This document shows, one piece after another, positions 1 to 9,377 of a stretch of DNA of 64,000 nt. Numbering within the stretch: the stretch's first letter is position 1; every line of letters begins with the position of its first letter. Under the pieces are notes generated by a model that worked only from the letters and a program-made list of their open reading frames with translations, had not been told where the DNA came from and did no database searches. The translations under genes and the position numbers were made by a program. This DNA is from Candidatus Cloacimonadota bacterium (GTDB lineage Bacteria > Cloacimonadota > Cloacimonadia > Cloacimonadales > Cloacimonadaceae), in assembly GCA_029781115.1 (NCBI GenBank), contig JAKOXG010000006.1, positions 1-64,000 on the forward strand. Direction: 5' to 3'.

Positions 1-402
1 ACAGTCTGCATCCGTAAAGGCCAGGATGTCGTGTTTGGCTGCGTTTATCCCCTGCAGAAGTGCTGCCTTTTTGCCCATTACTCCTTCCTGCTCGCCTTGC
101 CAGTCTATATAATGGAAGTTGTAGTCTGCCTGATGGTTGGCTAATATTTCCATGGTGGAGTCGGTGGAGTGGTCATTGATGATGATGACTTCATATAAGT
201 CTTTTGGGTAGTTCAGCTTATCCAGGGATTTGAGCAAACGGGGCAGGTTGTGCTCTTCATTGCGGGCAGCAATGATCACGCTGATGCCGGGCGTCTCGCT
301 CGACTCCTCACTTCTTTTGATGAAGAGGTTGATCGCCGCAGCCAAGAGCAGGACAACATGGAAGGGAGTGCTAATGATGAATAGCAGATAAATCAGGTTC
401 AA
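1..402 (-). CDS. Family 2 glycosyltransferase, N-terminal part (runs off window)
   Basis: This is the first 134 codons of a membrane-anchored glycosyltransferase that continues beyond base 1. A hydrophobic segment (about residues 3-25) is followed by the GT-A core start ISVIIAARNEE, then VIIINDHSTDST, and at the window edge DILAFTDADC, which holds the DxD metal and nucleotide-sugar site of family 2 enzymes. No ATG lies upstream. The likely start is TTG at 402, whose TTGA overlaps the TGA stop of dnaX, so translation would be coupled to dnaX. Hydrophobic start plus GT2 core is typical of enzymes making membrane glycolipids or surface polysaccharides; the substrate cannot be told. Confidence 0.85.
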   Translation of the reverse strand, partial: MNLIYLLFIISTPFHVVLLLAAAINLFIKRSEESSETPGISVIIAARNEEHNLPRLLKSLDKLNYPKDLYEVIIINDHSTDSTMEILANHQADYNFHYIDWQGEQEGVMGKKAALLQGINAAKHDILAFTDADC

Positions 403-2105
403 AATCCGCGGCCCAACTTGGAATTGGTGATGTCTATATACTTGGCAAGTAGAGGATCTATCCCTTTGACGTCCTCAATGGTCTTTTCTTTGAGCTCTAT
501 TTTGGGCTCTACTCCGTCTGTGGCGAGCCTGACCGTGATGCGCACTTTCTGACCGAAGAGCTGGGACAGAAGGGGTTCGATCCTGTCCCTTTCACTGCTG
601 AGAGCATCATACAAGGTAGGGCTGGTGCTCAGCAAACACAACCTTTCTCCCTCGCACAGCTCTATCTCAGCCCTGGCGAAAGCAATGGCCGGGGAAGGGC
701 TCAACTTGGTCTTGATATAATCCTTGATCTGATTTTTATGCTGCTCAATACTCGCCTTATCAAACTTGATGCCGGTGGGTGGGGCAGATTCAGGCTCCGG
801 TTCTGGTTCGGGCATGGGTGCAGGAGCTGGAGCGGGAGTTGCAGGCTTCTGGACTGGAGGGGGAGCAGGTTTCGTACTTGGTGCGGAAGCTTTTGGGGGC
901 TGACTCTTGGCTGTGGATGTAGTCCGAGTGCTACTTGGCGCCGGAGTGGCCGCTCTGCTGGGTGCGGGTCTGGCCACTTGCGCTCCGTTCTGCACCAGCC
1001 TGATCAGCTCGGTCACTTCGGTCATCTCCTCTATCTTGCAAAGCCTCAGCATCAGCACTTCCAGCAAGAGTTGCGGGTTTGAGCTGCTGCGGATCTCAGC
1101 TCTGGCCTGGATGAGCGTGGAAATCAGATACAGCAGGTCATCTTGGGCAAAGAGGTTGGCTATTTCGTCATAAACAAGGTATTCTTCGGAGGTGATATCT
1201 GAGGGGGCTACTCCCACTTTGCGCAAGAGAACCACGCGGATAAATTCGGTCATATTCACCAAGAGTTCGCTGGCATCCATGCCGGCTTCCAACACCTGGT
1301 GCAGCTGATTGATCAGGGAAGCGGAATCGCGGGCTTTGATGAGCTTGAACATCTCGCTGAAAACCAGGGTGGGAACTACGCCAAAGATCTCCCTCACCTT
1401 GCTCACGCTCACATCGTTGAGGCAGTAAGATAGCACCTGATCCATCAGCGAAAGGGCGTCACGCATCCCACCATCAGCCTTGCGGGCAATCAAGTGCAGG
1501 GACTCTTCGTCCACCTTGATGTTTTCCAGCTTGCAGATCTCGCGCAGGCGGCGTACGATCGCCTCTACGGGGATGCGCTTGAAGTCATGACGCTGACACC
1601 TGGAAACGATGGTGGGCAACACCTTCTGAGCCTCGGTGGTGGCAAAGATGAAGACCACGTTGTCCGGTGGTTCTTCCAGAGTCTTGAGCAAGGCGTTGAA
1701 GGCGCTCTTGGAGAGCATGTGCACTTCGTCTATGATATAGATTTTGTATTTGGATTGGGTGGGAGCGTAGACCAGCTCTTTCTGCAAGTCCCTCACGTCA
1801 TCCACGCTGGTGTTGGATGCGCCGTCAATCTCTATCACATCCGAGGATACACCTGCGGTGATGTCTACGCAGTTTGAGCACACATTACAAGGATGAGCGG
1901 TGGGCCCATGCTCGCAGTTCAGGCTCTTGGCCATGATGCGTGCCATTGAGGTCTTCCCCACTCCCCTGGGTCCTGTGAACAGGAAGGCGTGGGCAATCCT
2001 GTTTGCCTCAATGGAGTTTTGCAAGATCTCGGTCACGTGATCCTGTGCGTATACCTCAGAAAAGGATTGAGGTCTGTATTTTCTGGCTAAAACGATGTAG
2101 TTCAT
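399..2105 (-). CDS. dnaX: DNA polymerase III subunit gamma/tau
   Basis: Clamp-loader ATPase that assembles the replicative polymerase and loads the sliding clamp. The protein has 568 residues: AAA+ Walker A GPRGVGKTS at 45-53, the zinc-binding set C64, C73, C76, C79, Walker B/sensor DEVHML, and SRCQRHDF. A Pro/Ala-rich linker at about 365-440 precedes a C-terminal tau-like domain. The start is placed at 2105 (MNYIVLARKYRP) because GGAGG lies just upstream; an in-frame ATG six codons earlier would swallow that ribosome site. The stop overlaps the start of the glycosyltransferase. I saw no obvious slippery A-tract for making gamma by frameshift but did not search exhaustively. Confidence 0.96.
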   Translation of the reverse strand: MNYIVLARKYRPQSFSEVYAQDHVTEILQNSIEANRIAHAFLFTGPRGVGKTSMARIMAKSLNCEHGPTAHPCNVCSNCVDITAGVSSDVIEIDGASNTSVDDVRDLQKELVYAPTQSKYKIYIIDEVHMLSKSAFNALLKTLEEPPDNVVFIFATTEAQKVLPTIVSRCQRHDFKRIPVEAIVRRLREICKLENIKVDEESLHLIARKADGGMRDALSLMDQVLSYCLNDVSVSKVREIFGVVPTLVFSEMFKLIKARDSASLINQLHQVLEAGMDASELLVNMTEFIRVVLLRKVGVAPSDITSEEYLVYDEIANLFAQDDLLYLISTLIQARAEIRSSSNPQLLLEVLMLRLCKIEEMTEVTELIRLVQNGAQVARPAPSRAATPAPSSTRTTSTAKSQPPKASAPSTKPAPPPVQKPATPAPAPAPMPEPEPEPESAPPTGIKFDKASIEQHKNQIKDYIKTKLSPSPAIAFARAEIELCEGERLCLLSTSPTLYDALSSERDRIEPLLSQLFGQKVRITVRLATDGVEPKIELKEKTIEDVKGIDPLLAKYIDITNSKLGRGF

Positions 2106-2208
2106 TCTACCTCCGGATGCCATTAAATAATTCCACGCTATTTATGCAAGCATTTTCTGCTGGACAAGAAAGCTATCCTTTTTAAAGGTGACTCTAACCA
2201 CATGAAAA

Positions 2209-2234
2209 TATAATATCCAACCCAATAAAGGAGG
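2209..2234 (+). promoter_or_regulatory. Candidate -10 box and ribosome site of pfp
   Basis: A perfect TATAAT at 2209-2214 lies in the dnaX-pfp divergent gap. A strong AAAGGAGG at 2227-2234 follows. The -35 region is poor (GGTGAC about 16 bases upstream), so the promoter call rests mainly on the -10 box. The ribosome site favours ATG 2241 (6-base spacing) over GTG 2238 (3-base spacing). Confidence 0.5.
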
Positions 2235-2240
2235 TTTGTG

Positions 2241-3464
2241 ATGAAGTTGGAAGGAAAAGTGTTAATCGCTCAAGGCGGCGGACCCACTGCCGTCATCAAT
2301 CAATCCCTGGTAGGAGCCACGCTGGAATCGAGAAAGTTTCCGCAAGTAACGCGGGTCTATGGAGCCTTGTATGGCGTGCAGGGGATAGTCAATGAACAGT
2401 TTGTAGACCTCACTCAGGAGACCACACACAATCTGGAACTGGTGGCAAATACGCCCTCCAGTGCTCTGCTTTCTACCAGAGACAAGCCGGATGAGAAGTA
2501 TTGCAAAGAGCTCTTCAAGGTGATGAAAGCCCACGGTGTGAGATACTTCTTTTACATCGGTGGGAACGACTCTGCCGATACCGTGCGCATCGTCAATGAG
2601 GAAGCTGACAAAGCAGACTATGAGCTCAGAGCCATACACATTCCCAAAACCATCGACAACGACTTGATGATGAACGACCACACCCCGGGCTACGGCTCCG
2701 CAGCACGCTATGTGGCCTCTGCCTTTGGTGGTGTAAACCTTGATAACCGCGCCCTGCCCGGAGTCTATATCGGCATAGTGATGGGCAGACATGCAGGCTT
2801 TTTGGCTGCCGCTTCCGCTCTGGCTCAGAAGTATCCTGATGACGGGCCACATCTCATTTACCTGCCGGAACGTGCTTTCCACAGAGACAAGTTCCTTGCA
2901 GACGTGAAAGCGGTGTATGATCGCTATGGACGCTGCGTGGTAGCCGTCTCTGAGGGCATCGTGGATGAAAAGGGAACGCCTATGATCACCAAGCTCACCG
3001 ATTCCACCGAAAGAGATGCTCATGGAAACGTGCAGCTTTCCGGCACAGGCATGTTGGGTGACCTGCTCAGCGACTTGGTGAAACAAAAGCTGGGCATCAA
3101 GCGTGTGCGCAGCGATACCTTTGGCTATCTGCAACGCTCCTTCCTGGGTTGCGTATCCGACGTGGATCAGCGTGAAGCACGCGAGGTGGGTGAACGTGCA
3201 GCACACTATGCCCTTTGGCACAACCTCGATGGTTCCGTCAGCATCCAACGCACCGGCTTCTATAGCGTAAATTACCAGCTGGAAAAGCTGAGTGACGTTG
3301 CCCGCAAGACGCGCCTTATGCCCGATGAGTATATCAACGCAGAGGGAAACAACGTCACGGAAGCCTTCAAGTATTACCTGCGTCCTCTGTTGGGATCAGG
3401 CTTCCCCACGCCTCACAGACTGCGTGCACCCAAGGTTGAAAAGATTCTTTCACAGAATCCTTGA
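2241..3464 (+). CDS. pfp: Diphosphate-dependent 6-phosphofructokinase
   Basis: Phosphorylates fructose 6-phosphate in glycolysis using pyrophosphate, and can run in reverse. The 407-residue protein has the PFK fold: GGGPTAVIN near the start, IGGND at about 106-110, PKTIDND at 135-141, and MGRHAG. In ATP-using enzymes the matching motifs are GGDG and PGTIDND. An Asp in the first and Lys in the second are the known signature of pyrophosphate use, so PPi dependence is well supported from sequence. The start is set by the AAAGGAGG site. gdhA follows after 59 bases. PPi glycolysis saves ATP and is common in fermentative anaerobes. Confidence 0.93.
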   Translation: MKLEGKVLIAQGGGPTAVINQSLVGATLESRKFPQVTRVYGALYGVQGIVNEQFVDLTQETTHNLELVANTPSSALLSTRDKPDEKYCKELFKVMKAHGVRYFFYIGGNDSADTVRIVNEEADKADYELRAIHIPKTIDNDLMMNDHTPGYGSAARYVASAFGGVNLDNRALPGVYIGIVMGRHAGFLAAASALAQKYPDDGPHLIYLPERAFHRDKFLADVKAVYDRYGRCVVAVSEGIVDEKGTPMITKLTDSTERDAHGNVQLSGTGMLGDLLSDLVKQKLGIKRVRSDTFGYLQRSFLGCVSDVDQREAREVGERAAHYALWHNLDGSVSIQRTGFYSVNYQLEKLSDVARKTRLMPDEYINAEGNNVTEAFKYYLRPLLGSGFPTPHRLRAPKVEKILSQNP

Positions 3465-3487
3465 CATAATTTGCGCTTGAATAATCA
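3461..3487 (+). promoter_or_regulatory. Possible promoter of gdhA
   Basis: TTGACA at 3461-3466 overlaps the TGA stop of pfp. TAATCA follows after a short 15-base spacer. It sits about 60 bases before the gdhA start. Spacing is short, so this is a weak call; gdhA may also be read from the pfp promoter. Confidence 0.3.
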
Positions 3488-3523
3488 TGGCATAAACAAT
3501 AAAAATAAGAATGGAGGAACACC

Positions 3524-4861
3524 ATGACCTTTAATGAATTCATGGACAAAGTCGCTGCAAGAAACTCTCACGAACCTGAGTTTATGCAAGCAGTCAAAGA
3601 AGTTATCGAGACTGTTTGGGATGTGTATGAAGCCACACCCCGCTATCAGCAATACAACATTCTCGAGCGCATCGTCGAACCCGAAAGAGTAATCCAATTT
3701 GCCGTACCCTGGATGGATGATGAAGGCAAAGTGCACGTGAACCGCGGCTATCGCGTTCAGTTCAACAGCGCCATTGGCCCCTACAAAGGCGGCATTCGCT
3801 TCCATCCCAGCGTCAACCTCTCTGTGATGAAGTTTTTGGGCTTTGAACAGACCTTCAAAAACAGCCTGACCACCCTGCCCATGGGCGGTGGAAAAGGCGG
3901 AGCAGATTTTGACGCCCGCGGCCGTTCTGATGGTGAGATTATGCGCTTTTGCCATAGCTTTATGGCTGAGCTCTATCGTCACATCGGCCCCAATACCGAC
4001 GTCCCTGCAGGCGATATCGGCGTTGGCCGTCGTGAAATCGGCTATATGTTTGGCTATTACAAAAAGCTTGTTAATGAATTCACCGGTGTTTTCACAGGTA
4101 AGGGCTTTGAATGGGGCGGCAGCCGCATTCGTCCCGAAGCCACAGGTTTTGGCGTGGTCTACTTTACCGAAGAAATGCTCAAGGTACAAGGCGACAGCTT
4201 CAAAGGCAAGAGAGTCGCTATCTCTGGCTTTGGTAACGTGGCTTGGGGCGCTGTCCAAAAGATCAACGAACTGGGCGGCAAAGTCGTCACCATCTCCGGT
4301 CCTGACGGATACATCCTCGATGAAGATGGCATCAGCGGCGAGAAGGTCGACTATATGACCGTGCTGCGTGCATCCAACAACGACCGCGTCAAGGACTACG
4401 CTGACAAGTATCCCAGCGCCAAGTTCTTCCCCGGCAAGCGTCCTTGGGAAGTGCCAGTGGACATCGCAATCCCCTGCGCCACCCAAAACGAGCTGAACGA
4501 AGAAGATGCCCAGAACCTGATCAACAACAAGATCATGTGCCTCACCGAAGCGGCAAACATGCCTTGCACACCCAAGGCCATCGAAATGATCCAAAATGCC
4601 AAGATCCTCTTTGCACCCGGCAAAGCTGCCAACGCAGGTGGAGTGGCTACCAGTGGATTGGAAATGACTCAGAACAGCAATCGCCTCAGCTGGCCCGCTG
4701 AAAAAGTCAATCAAGAGCTGCATGCGATCATGAAAGGCATCCATGAAGCTTGCCGCACACACGGCACCCAACCCGATGGATATATCAACTATGTTAAAGG
4801 CGCCAACGTGGCTGGCTTCGTGAAAGTAGCCAACGCCATGTGTGATATGGGCCTTATCTAA
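3524..4861 (+). CDS. gdhA: NADP-type glutamate dehydrogenase
   Basis: Interconverts 2-oxoglutarate plus ammonia and glutamate. The 445-residue length is that of the hexameric bacterial NADP-type enzyme. Visible signatures are KGGIRFHPSVN, the catalytic-lysine region PMGGGKGGADFD, NTDVPAGDIGVG, and a Rossmann motif near VAISGFGNVAWGA. GGAGGA precedes the ATG at the usual distance. A strong terminator lies 24 bases after the stop. In an amino-acid fermenter this enzyme could work in either direction and ties carbon metabolism to the ammonia pool, which is relevant to the unusual glmS at 35.0 kb. Confidence 0.96.
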   Translation: MTFNEFMDKVAARNSHEPEFMQAVKEVIETVWDVYEATPRYQQYNILERIVEPERVIQFAVPWMDDEGKVHVNRGYRVQFNSAIGPYKGGIRFHPSVNLSVMKFLGFEQTFKNSLTTLPMGGGKGGADFDARGRSDGEIMRFCHSFMAELYRHIGPNTDVPAGDIGVGRREIGYMFGYYKKLVNEFTGVFTGKGFEWGGSRIRPEATGFGVVYFTEEMLKVQGDSFKGKRVAISGFGNVAWGAVQKINELGGKVVTISGPDGYILDEDGISGEKVDYMTVLRASNNDRVKDYADKYPSAKFFPGKRPWEVPVDIAIPCATQNELNEEDAQNLINNKIMCLTEAANMPCTPKAIEMIQNAKILFAPGKAANAGGVATSGLEMTQNSNRLSWPAEKVNQELHAIMKGIHEACRTHGTQPDGYINYVKGANVAGFVKVANAMCDMGLI

Positions 4862-4884
4862 ATAACTCTCAACAAGCCTCATAC

Positions 4885-4917
4885 AACCCCGGAGTCACTT
4901 CCGGGGTTTTTTGTTTT
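4885..4917 (+). terminator. Rho-independent terminator of gdhA
   Basis: A perfect 9-bp stem AACCCCGGA / TCCGGGGTT with a 6-base loop is followed directly by a T-rich tract (TTTTTTGTTTT). Confidence 0.93.
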
Positions 4918-4980
4918 GTAGATTTCCGTGCTGCCTGACGGCATTCCTCAAGCTACCCTACCCTCCATATTCCAGCAGAC

Positions 4981-5027
4981 AAAAGAAGAAAGCTTGCAAA
5001 TACTCTAAAGCATCCACAAGCTTTCTT
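4981..5027 (-). terminator. Terminator of the 1300-residue secreted protein gene
   Basis: Read on the minus strand, an 11-bp stem AAGAAAGCTTG / CAAGCTTTCTT encloses a 20-base loop and is followed by CTTTTG. It lies 28 bases past the stop at 5055. Confidence 0.7.
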
Positions 5028-5054
5028 TCTATCGAGAGGTGTGTTAGGGCACTC

Positions 5055-8000
5055 TTATTTCATCAACATCACTTTCACAGATTGGCTGTGCTTGCCGCTG
5101 TTGATCATCACAAAGTAGACACCGCTGGCCACATTTCTGCCATGCTTGTCTTTTCCATTCCAATGCAGGGTGTGATTGCCCTCTTGCATAGCTCCGCTGC
5201 TGAGGTTACGCACCTTTTGACCGCGGATATTGTAGACATCCACGCTCACGTTTCCGGCTTTGGCCAGGCTGAAGGCGATATTTACATCCGGATTGAAGGG
5301 ATTGGGATAAGCCAGAGGTTTGCCTATCATAGCCACCACGGGTCTATCGCTGGGAACTATGTAGTTGCTGAGGCGGATGATGCACTCGTAAACACCGGCT
5401 TCGGCGGGTTCAAAGACCAGATCATTGACATGCGTGTTATAAAAGACTTTATCCTCGATAAAGAAGCCTATTTGCCAGTTTTCCGGCAGCGTGTTTTCGC
5501 CCCAGGAGAAGGTGACGGGGTCTGTGTTTGGCAGATCCAAAACCACGCTATATTCGATGATCTGCTGGATAGTTTCGTCCGTTTCCAAGGGGCTCTTGTA
5601 GAGACTCTGGAAGATATGATCCATCCTTCCCGTGGGATCGGTTTCGACGTTCAAATACATGCGGGGCATCTCAAAAGGAGGCTCCGGTGCTTTGGGAAGA
5701 TTGAGCATGAAGCCCACTTCGGTATCGATATAGTCGTGAGTTCCCACTCTAACCCAATCCACACCGCTGCCCGTTTCCGCAAAGAGATCGATGCAGCTCT
5801 GAGCCAGAGGTGGCGTCACATCATAAGATTCCCAGTAGGGGAAGAAGTTCACTTGACTGACGACCTGATCGCTGGCGTAATATTTAATATAGAATGCCTC
5901 AAACGGCTCTATCTGCTCGGCCAACTGATATCGTCCTTCTTTGAAAACATAGACCGCATTGGAAACCAAGCCCTGATTTACCATCTCGCCAAAGCGATAG
6001 GTTTTGCCATTTACGATGAATCTCAGGCTTTCCAGATCGTAGATGCAGAGATGAGGATTGCCGATCAGGTTCCAGCCGTCTTGCAGATCCACGCTGAACT
6101 CCTCGCCCTGAACCGCCGTCGAGGAGCCAAAGAAGGCCACGTCTGCGGGATTTACCCAGATGGGGCTATTGAAGAGGAAATCCTGCGCCGGCACCCAGTT
6201 TCCGTCCGAACCCATAGAGTAAGCGACAGTCCCATCTCCAAATGCCTGCGCCACCGTGACGGGATGCTCAGGCCAGGGATTGGTCATCGTCTGCCATCCG
6301 GGCACGAAGATAACATTGTTCATCCCGGGAATCAGTGCAAAAGTATAGGGCGAAACAAAGCGCGTGTGCACACCATCAACCGCATACATATCCCAGATCA
6401 GCTTGGTGTTTGGCATATTCGCTTGCTGCGGTATCGTGTAATCGACCGAGCTCTGCGCACTGGTCATGAAGCTGCTCACCAAGAGGCTGTCGGTCTCATT
6501 TTGCAGCGACAGTTCTACATGTTCCACCAGGAAAGGATGGGTATAATTCCAGCTGAAGGTAACATTATTGCCACCTTGCAGCACCTGGTTGGGCATGGTG
6601 GCAGGCCTGATCGCAGGCTGCATATTCCCCCAGAAGAGCGTGAAGGCGCGCACGTTTGAATTGGCATTGTTGAAGGTGTAAGGCCCTTCCAGCAGGTTGT
6701 GGTAGTTGCCCCCGTCGGCAAGCCAGAGCTTTTCGCCTCTATTGAAGGTGTTGCTGACTTCTATGGTGAGGGGCCCCGTCTGGTTGCTGCGCGTGCGCAT
6801 CGTCCAGGTCTTGAGCTCGTTATTCACATCATAACCACCCTTTACTTCCTGGGATAGATGTGTGCCCTGCTGGCCCCAACTGGGCTGCCAAAAGGCGTTC
6901 CACACATAGTTGCCGCTGGGGTTGCTTTTGGTGATATCCCAGTAGCTATCCCTGCTATCAGAGGCAAACTGGTTGTTGCCAAAGGTAATGCTATCCGTGA
7001 GGCTGCCTGCGCCATTGCGGATGCTGATAGTGTGCACGGGCATAGCGTGTCCCGAAGTGGGGAAATTGTGCATGTATTCGACGTTATCGGTGTTTGTGCT
7101 GCTAATCAGATAGGTATATACATCATGATTTGCCACGTCCAAATCCCACCATTCAAATGCCCCGATACCGGCTGCCAGAGCGGGATTGGTGAGCCAGCTA
7201 TCCACCATTTCATAGTCCATACCTTCAGATTTGCGATAGATTTTGAAGCCCTGATTGTTGTTCTGAATCGCCACATTCCAGGCAACCCTGATGCTCTGGT
7301 GCATTCCGTTCACCACAAAGCTGTTGATGTATGCCGGCGCCAAAGAGGTGGAAACTTCGTTGCTCAGCGAGGAGTAGTTACCGTTTTTATCTATGCCACG
7401 GATTTTGAAGTAATAGACGTTATCATTGGTTAGTCCGGTCACGGTGCTGCTTTCGCAGGCTTGAGAAGCCAGAAAGTTGTCGTTTGTCCTATTGAAGATG
7501 CTAAAGTTTTCCTCGCCAATAGGTTCGGTTGCATAGAGGATCTCATAGCTATCAAAATCAAAATCCGAACACCTGTCCCATGAGAGGGTTACTCTATCCA
7601 ATCCAGCAGACACGATGGCGAGGTTTTCCACCGCAGTCGGATCTTGGTCGTTATCCAGCTCTATCGTGTCGTCTATCACGGCTTTCAGGTGATAAACCCA
7701 AGGAGAGTAAAACTGCAAAAACTTGGTAAAGCGGTTTTCCAGGCTCCACTGCTGTGTGGTTTCATCCCAGCCATAAAACCAGTTGAAGTTGTTTTCCGTT
7801 TGCTCATAGCAGATAGGCAGCTCATCCATCTCAATGTGGAACCAGGGGTCATAAACATCATAGTCGTTCCAACCGTTGAGGGTATAAAGCATCTGTGTGC
7901 TGTATGCATAGCCGGGCAGGTCTATTTTGTCATTCACGGGATACTCATTGACCCCGTCACTCCAGGTAAAATCGTGGATATTGTAATGGACGCCGTAGAA

Positions 8001-8957
8001 ATCTGTGATGTGCACCGCCTCGTGTGTGCCGATTGTGTTTGCGGGATGGATGTATTCAGGAGCCTGATTAATCATGTCATTACGAGCGCCTGAGAGGTCA
8101 CGGATCGGGAGATTGGGACACAGACTCTTATTGCCCGCGGAGATCTGATTGTTGGGATATCCAACGTGCAAATCATAGTCATAGCTATGAATCTGCAACG
8201 AAAACTCCCTCATGTTATATTCGTCCCGGATGTGTGCTGCCATCTTTTCGTAGGCGTAATTGAATGGATGCGCTGCCACTCTGGTGGGATCCGATAGGGA
8301 TTTGCTATTGTAATATGGGGCAACTTGGGTCCATTTCGCCTCACGCCCAGCCCCACTGATGATCATAAAGCGTGGATCCAGCTCCTTCAAAGCCAGAGCT
8401 GCCATGGCGGGCGTGGGAAAATCGTCACAGGGATGCGGAGCAGTGATGATGATGGGGCGCGTGCCATTTGGATTGAAGAGATACAAACCCCAAGCATAGG
8501 CAAAAGATCCGATTTCATCATCATGGGGATCATCCGGAGTGCCGTTGTCATCGATGTAGCTCATAACCAGGTCTTCCCTCAGAAGATAGTAGGTGCGACG
8601 TGTTTCAGTATCGTTAAACTGCACCACCTGATAGGGGAAATTGTTGCTCTGGATCACAGCTTCCGCTTGCTGGTAGTCTCCGGCAAGCATATGGTCGATA
8701 ACGCTTTTCCACTGAATCGTTTCCAAGGCATTGATGGTGCGGAAATTGCCAAAACCATTGGTCTGCCTGTCATAAGGAGCATAATGATTGTAACCTGGCA
8801 AAGCAAGACCTTCTGCGATGTGCGATACCCAGTTATCATAAGCGCAGGCGGGCTCCGTGCCATATAGGAAATTGCGGAAGGAGCCTGTTTCTACGATTAT
8901 GGCACTCGCCAAGCTGAGCATCAGCACCATAATCAAGAATAAGAAGCATTTCTTCAT
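5055..8957 (-). CDS. Large secreted protein with FN3 and C-terminal sorting domain; N-terminal domain of uncertain, perhaps hydrolytic, type
   Basis: The 1300-residue protein starts with a signal peptide (MKKCFLFLIMVLMLSLASA). The region at about 60-420 is globular with conserved-looking His/Asp motifs (IITAPHPCDDFPTP, LQIHSYDYD, GTHEAVH). These loosely recall zinc amidohydrolase or carboxypeptidase sites, but I cannot assign a family. A fibronectin type III domain lies at about 443-540 (VENLAIVSAGLDRVTLSWD to YYFKIRGIDKNGNYSS). Beta-rich repeats follow. The C-terminus (about 1215-1300) is a FlgD-like sorting domain: YPNPFNPDVNIAFSL, VDVYNIRGQKVRNL, NVASGVYF, ending KVMLMK. Such tails direct proteins through type IX-like secretion to the surface. 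A GGAG site precedes the ATG. It is monocistronic. Confidence 0.8.
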   Translation of the reverse strand: MKKCFLFLIMVLMLSLASAIIVETGSFRNFLYGTEPACAYDNWVSHIAEGLALPGYNHYAPYDRQTNGFGNFRTINALETIQWKSVIDHMLAGDYQQAEAVIQSNNFPYQVVQFNDTETRRTYYLLREDLVMSYIDDNGTPDDPHDDEIGSFAYAWGLYLFNPNGTRPIIITAPHPCDDFPTPAMAALALKELDPRFMIISGAGREAKWTQVAPYYNSKSLSDPTRVAAHPFNYAYEKMAAHIRDEYNMREFSLQIHSYDYDLHVGYPNNQISAGNKSLCPNLPIRDLSGARNDMINQAPEYIHPANTIGTHEAVHITDFYGVHYNIHDFTWSDGVNEYPVNDKIDLPGYAYSTQMLYTLNGWNDYDVYDPWFHIEMDELPICYEQTENNFNWFYGWDETTQQWSLENRFTKFLQFYSPWVYHLKAVIDDTIELDNDQDPTAVENLAIVSAGLDRVTLSWDRCSDFDFDSYEILYATEPIGEENFSIFNRTNDNFLASQACESSTVTGLTNDNVYYFKIRGIDKNGNYSSLSNEVSTSLAPAYINSFVVNGMHQSIRVAWNVAIQNNNQGFKIYRKSEGMDYEMVDSWLTNPALAAGIGAFEWWDLDVANHDVYTYLISSTNTDNVEYMHNFPTSGHAMPVHTISIRNGAGSLTDSITFGNNQFASDSRDSYWDITKSNPSGNYVWNAFWQPSWGQQGTHLSQEVKGGYDVNNELKTWTMRTRSNQTGPLTIEVSNTFNRGEKLWLADGGNYHNLLEGPYTFNNANSNVRAFTLFWGNMQPAIRPATMPNQVLQGGNNVTFSWNYTHPFLVEHVELSLQNETDSLLVSSFMTSAQSSVDYTIPQQANMPNTKLIWDMYAVDGVHTRFVSPYTFALIPGMNNVIFVPGWQTMTNPWPEHPVTVAQAFGDGTVAYSMGSDGNWVPAQDFLFNSPIWVNPADVAFFGSSTAVQGEEFSVDLQDGWNLIGNPHLCIYDLESLRFIVNGKTYRFGEMVNQGLVSNAVYVFKEGRYQLAEQIEPFEAFYIKYYASDQVVSQVNFFPYWESYDVTPPLAQSCIDLFAETGSGVDWVRVGTHDYIDTEVGFMLNLPKAPEPPFEMPRMYLNVETDPTGRMDHIFQSLYKSPLETDETIQQIIEYSVVLDLPNTDPVTFSWGENTLPENWQIGFFIEDKVFYNTHVNDLVFEPAEAGVYECIIRLSNYIVPSDRPVVAMIGKPLAYPNPFNPDVNIAFSLAKAGNVSVDVYNIRGQKVRNLSSGAMQEGNHTLHWNGKDKHGRNVASGVYFVMINSGKHSQSVKVMLMK

Positions 8958-9180
8958 TTAGTTCTCCATGGGCTTTGTTTTTTTCTTCAAAACGCATCTG
9001 ACCAAAAGTTAGCTAATCGGTCAAGTGTTTTCTTTAATACGATGCAATTTTCAAGCCAAAGGTAAGTGAAGATATGAATCCTCATGACGAGCAGCTGGAA
9101 TTTGGGTGCTTTCAATTACATATTATTAGTGTTCAGGGCTTATCCTGTGGTCAGGATTGTATGTTTTTTACCCCCTTCTC

Positions 9181-9265
9181 CCTTACTCAGCCTCCCGGTG
9201 ATCCCTCGGTGATACTCGGGATTTTCCCGAGAGGCGCCGGCATATCACCGGGCGGCAGAGTAAGG
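9181..9265 (+). repeat. Palindromic intergenic repeat, family A, copy 1
   Basis: The 22-base arms CCTTACTCAGCCTCCCGGTGAT (9181-9202) and its near complement at 9244-9265 match at 20 of 22 positions. The middle contains a perfect inner hairpin CTCGGGA-TTT-TCCCGAG at 9215-9231. The whole unit recurs in inverted orientation at about 34756-34842, including the non-palindromic middle. Confidence 0.85.
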
Positions 9266-9313
9266 AAGGACAGGGTAAGAGGTATGGAATTTCCATGATT
9301 TCTGCAGCGTCTT

Positions 9314-9377
9314 GCCTGCGACCCACCTTACACCCTCCTTAATTGATGTAAGGCGGAATTAGGGTGGCTCGCAGGAG
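9314..9377 (+). repeat. Inverted repeat, family A module B, copy 1
   Basis: Outer arms CCTGCGACCCACC and GGTGGCTCGCAGG enclose a nested TTACA/TGTAA pair. A diverged copy lies at about 34656-34717 in the opposite orientation, again just beyond family A module A, so modules A and B travel together. Confidence 0.7.

Noticed and set aside
2262-3248. 328-codon minus-strand ORF
   Set aside because: Antisense of pfp; His/Cys-rich shadow composition.
3485-4882. 465-codon minus-strand ORF
   Set aside because: Exact antisense shadow of gdhA; no family motifs.
4911-6659. 582-codon plus-strand ORF
   Set aside because: Antisense to the secreted-protein gene, which has signal peptide, FN3 and sorting domain on the other strand; it is a composition shadow.
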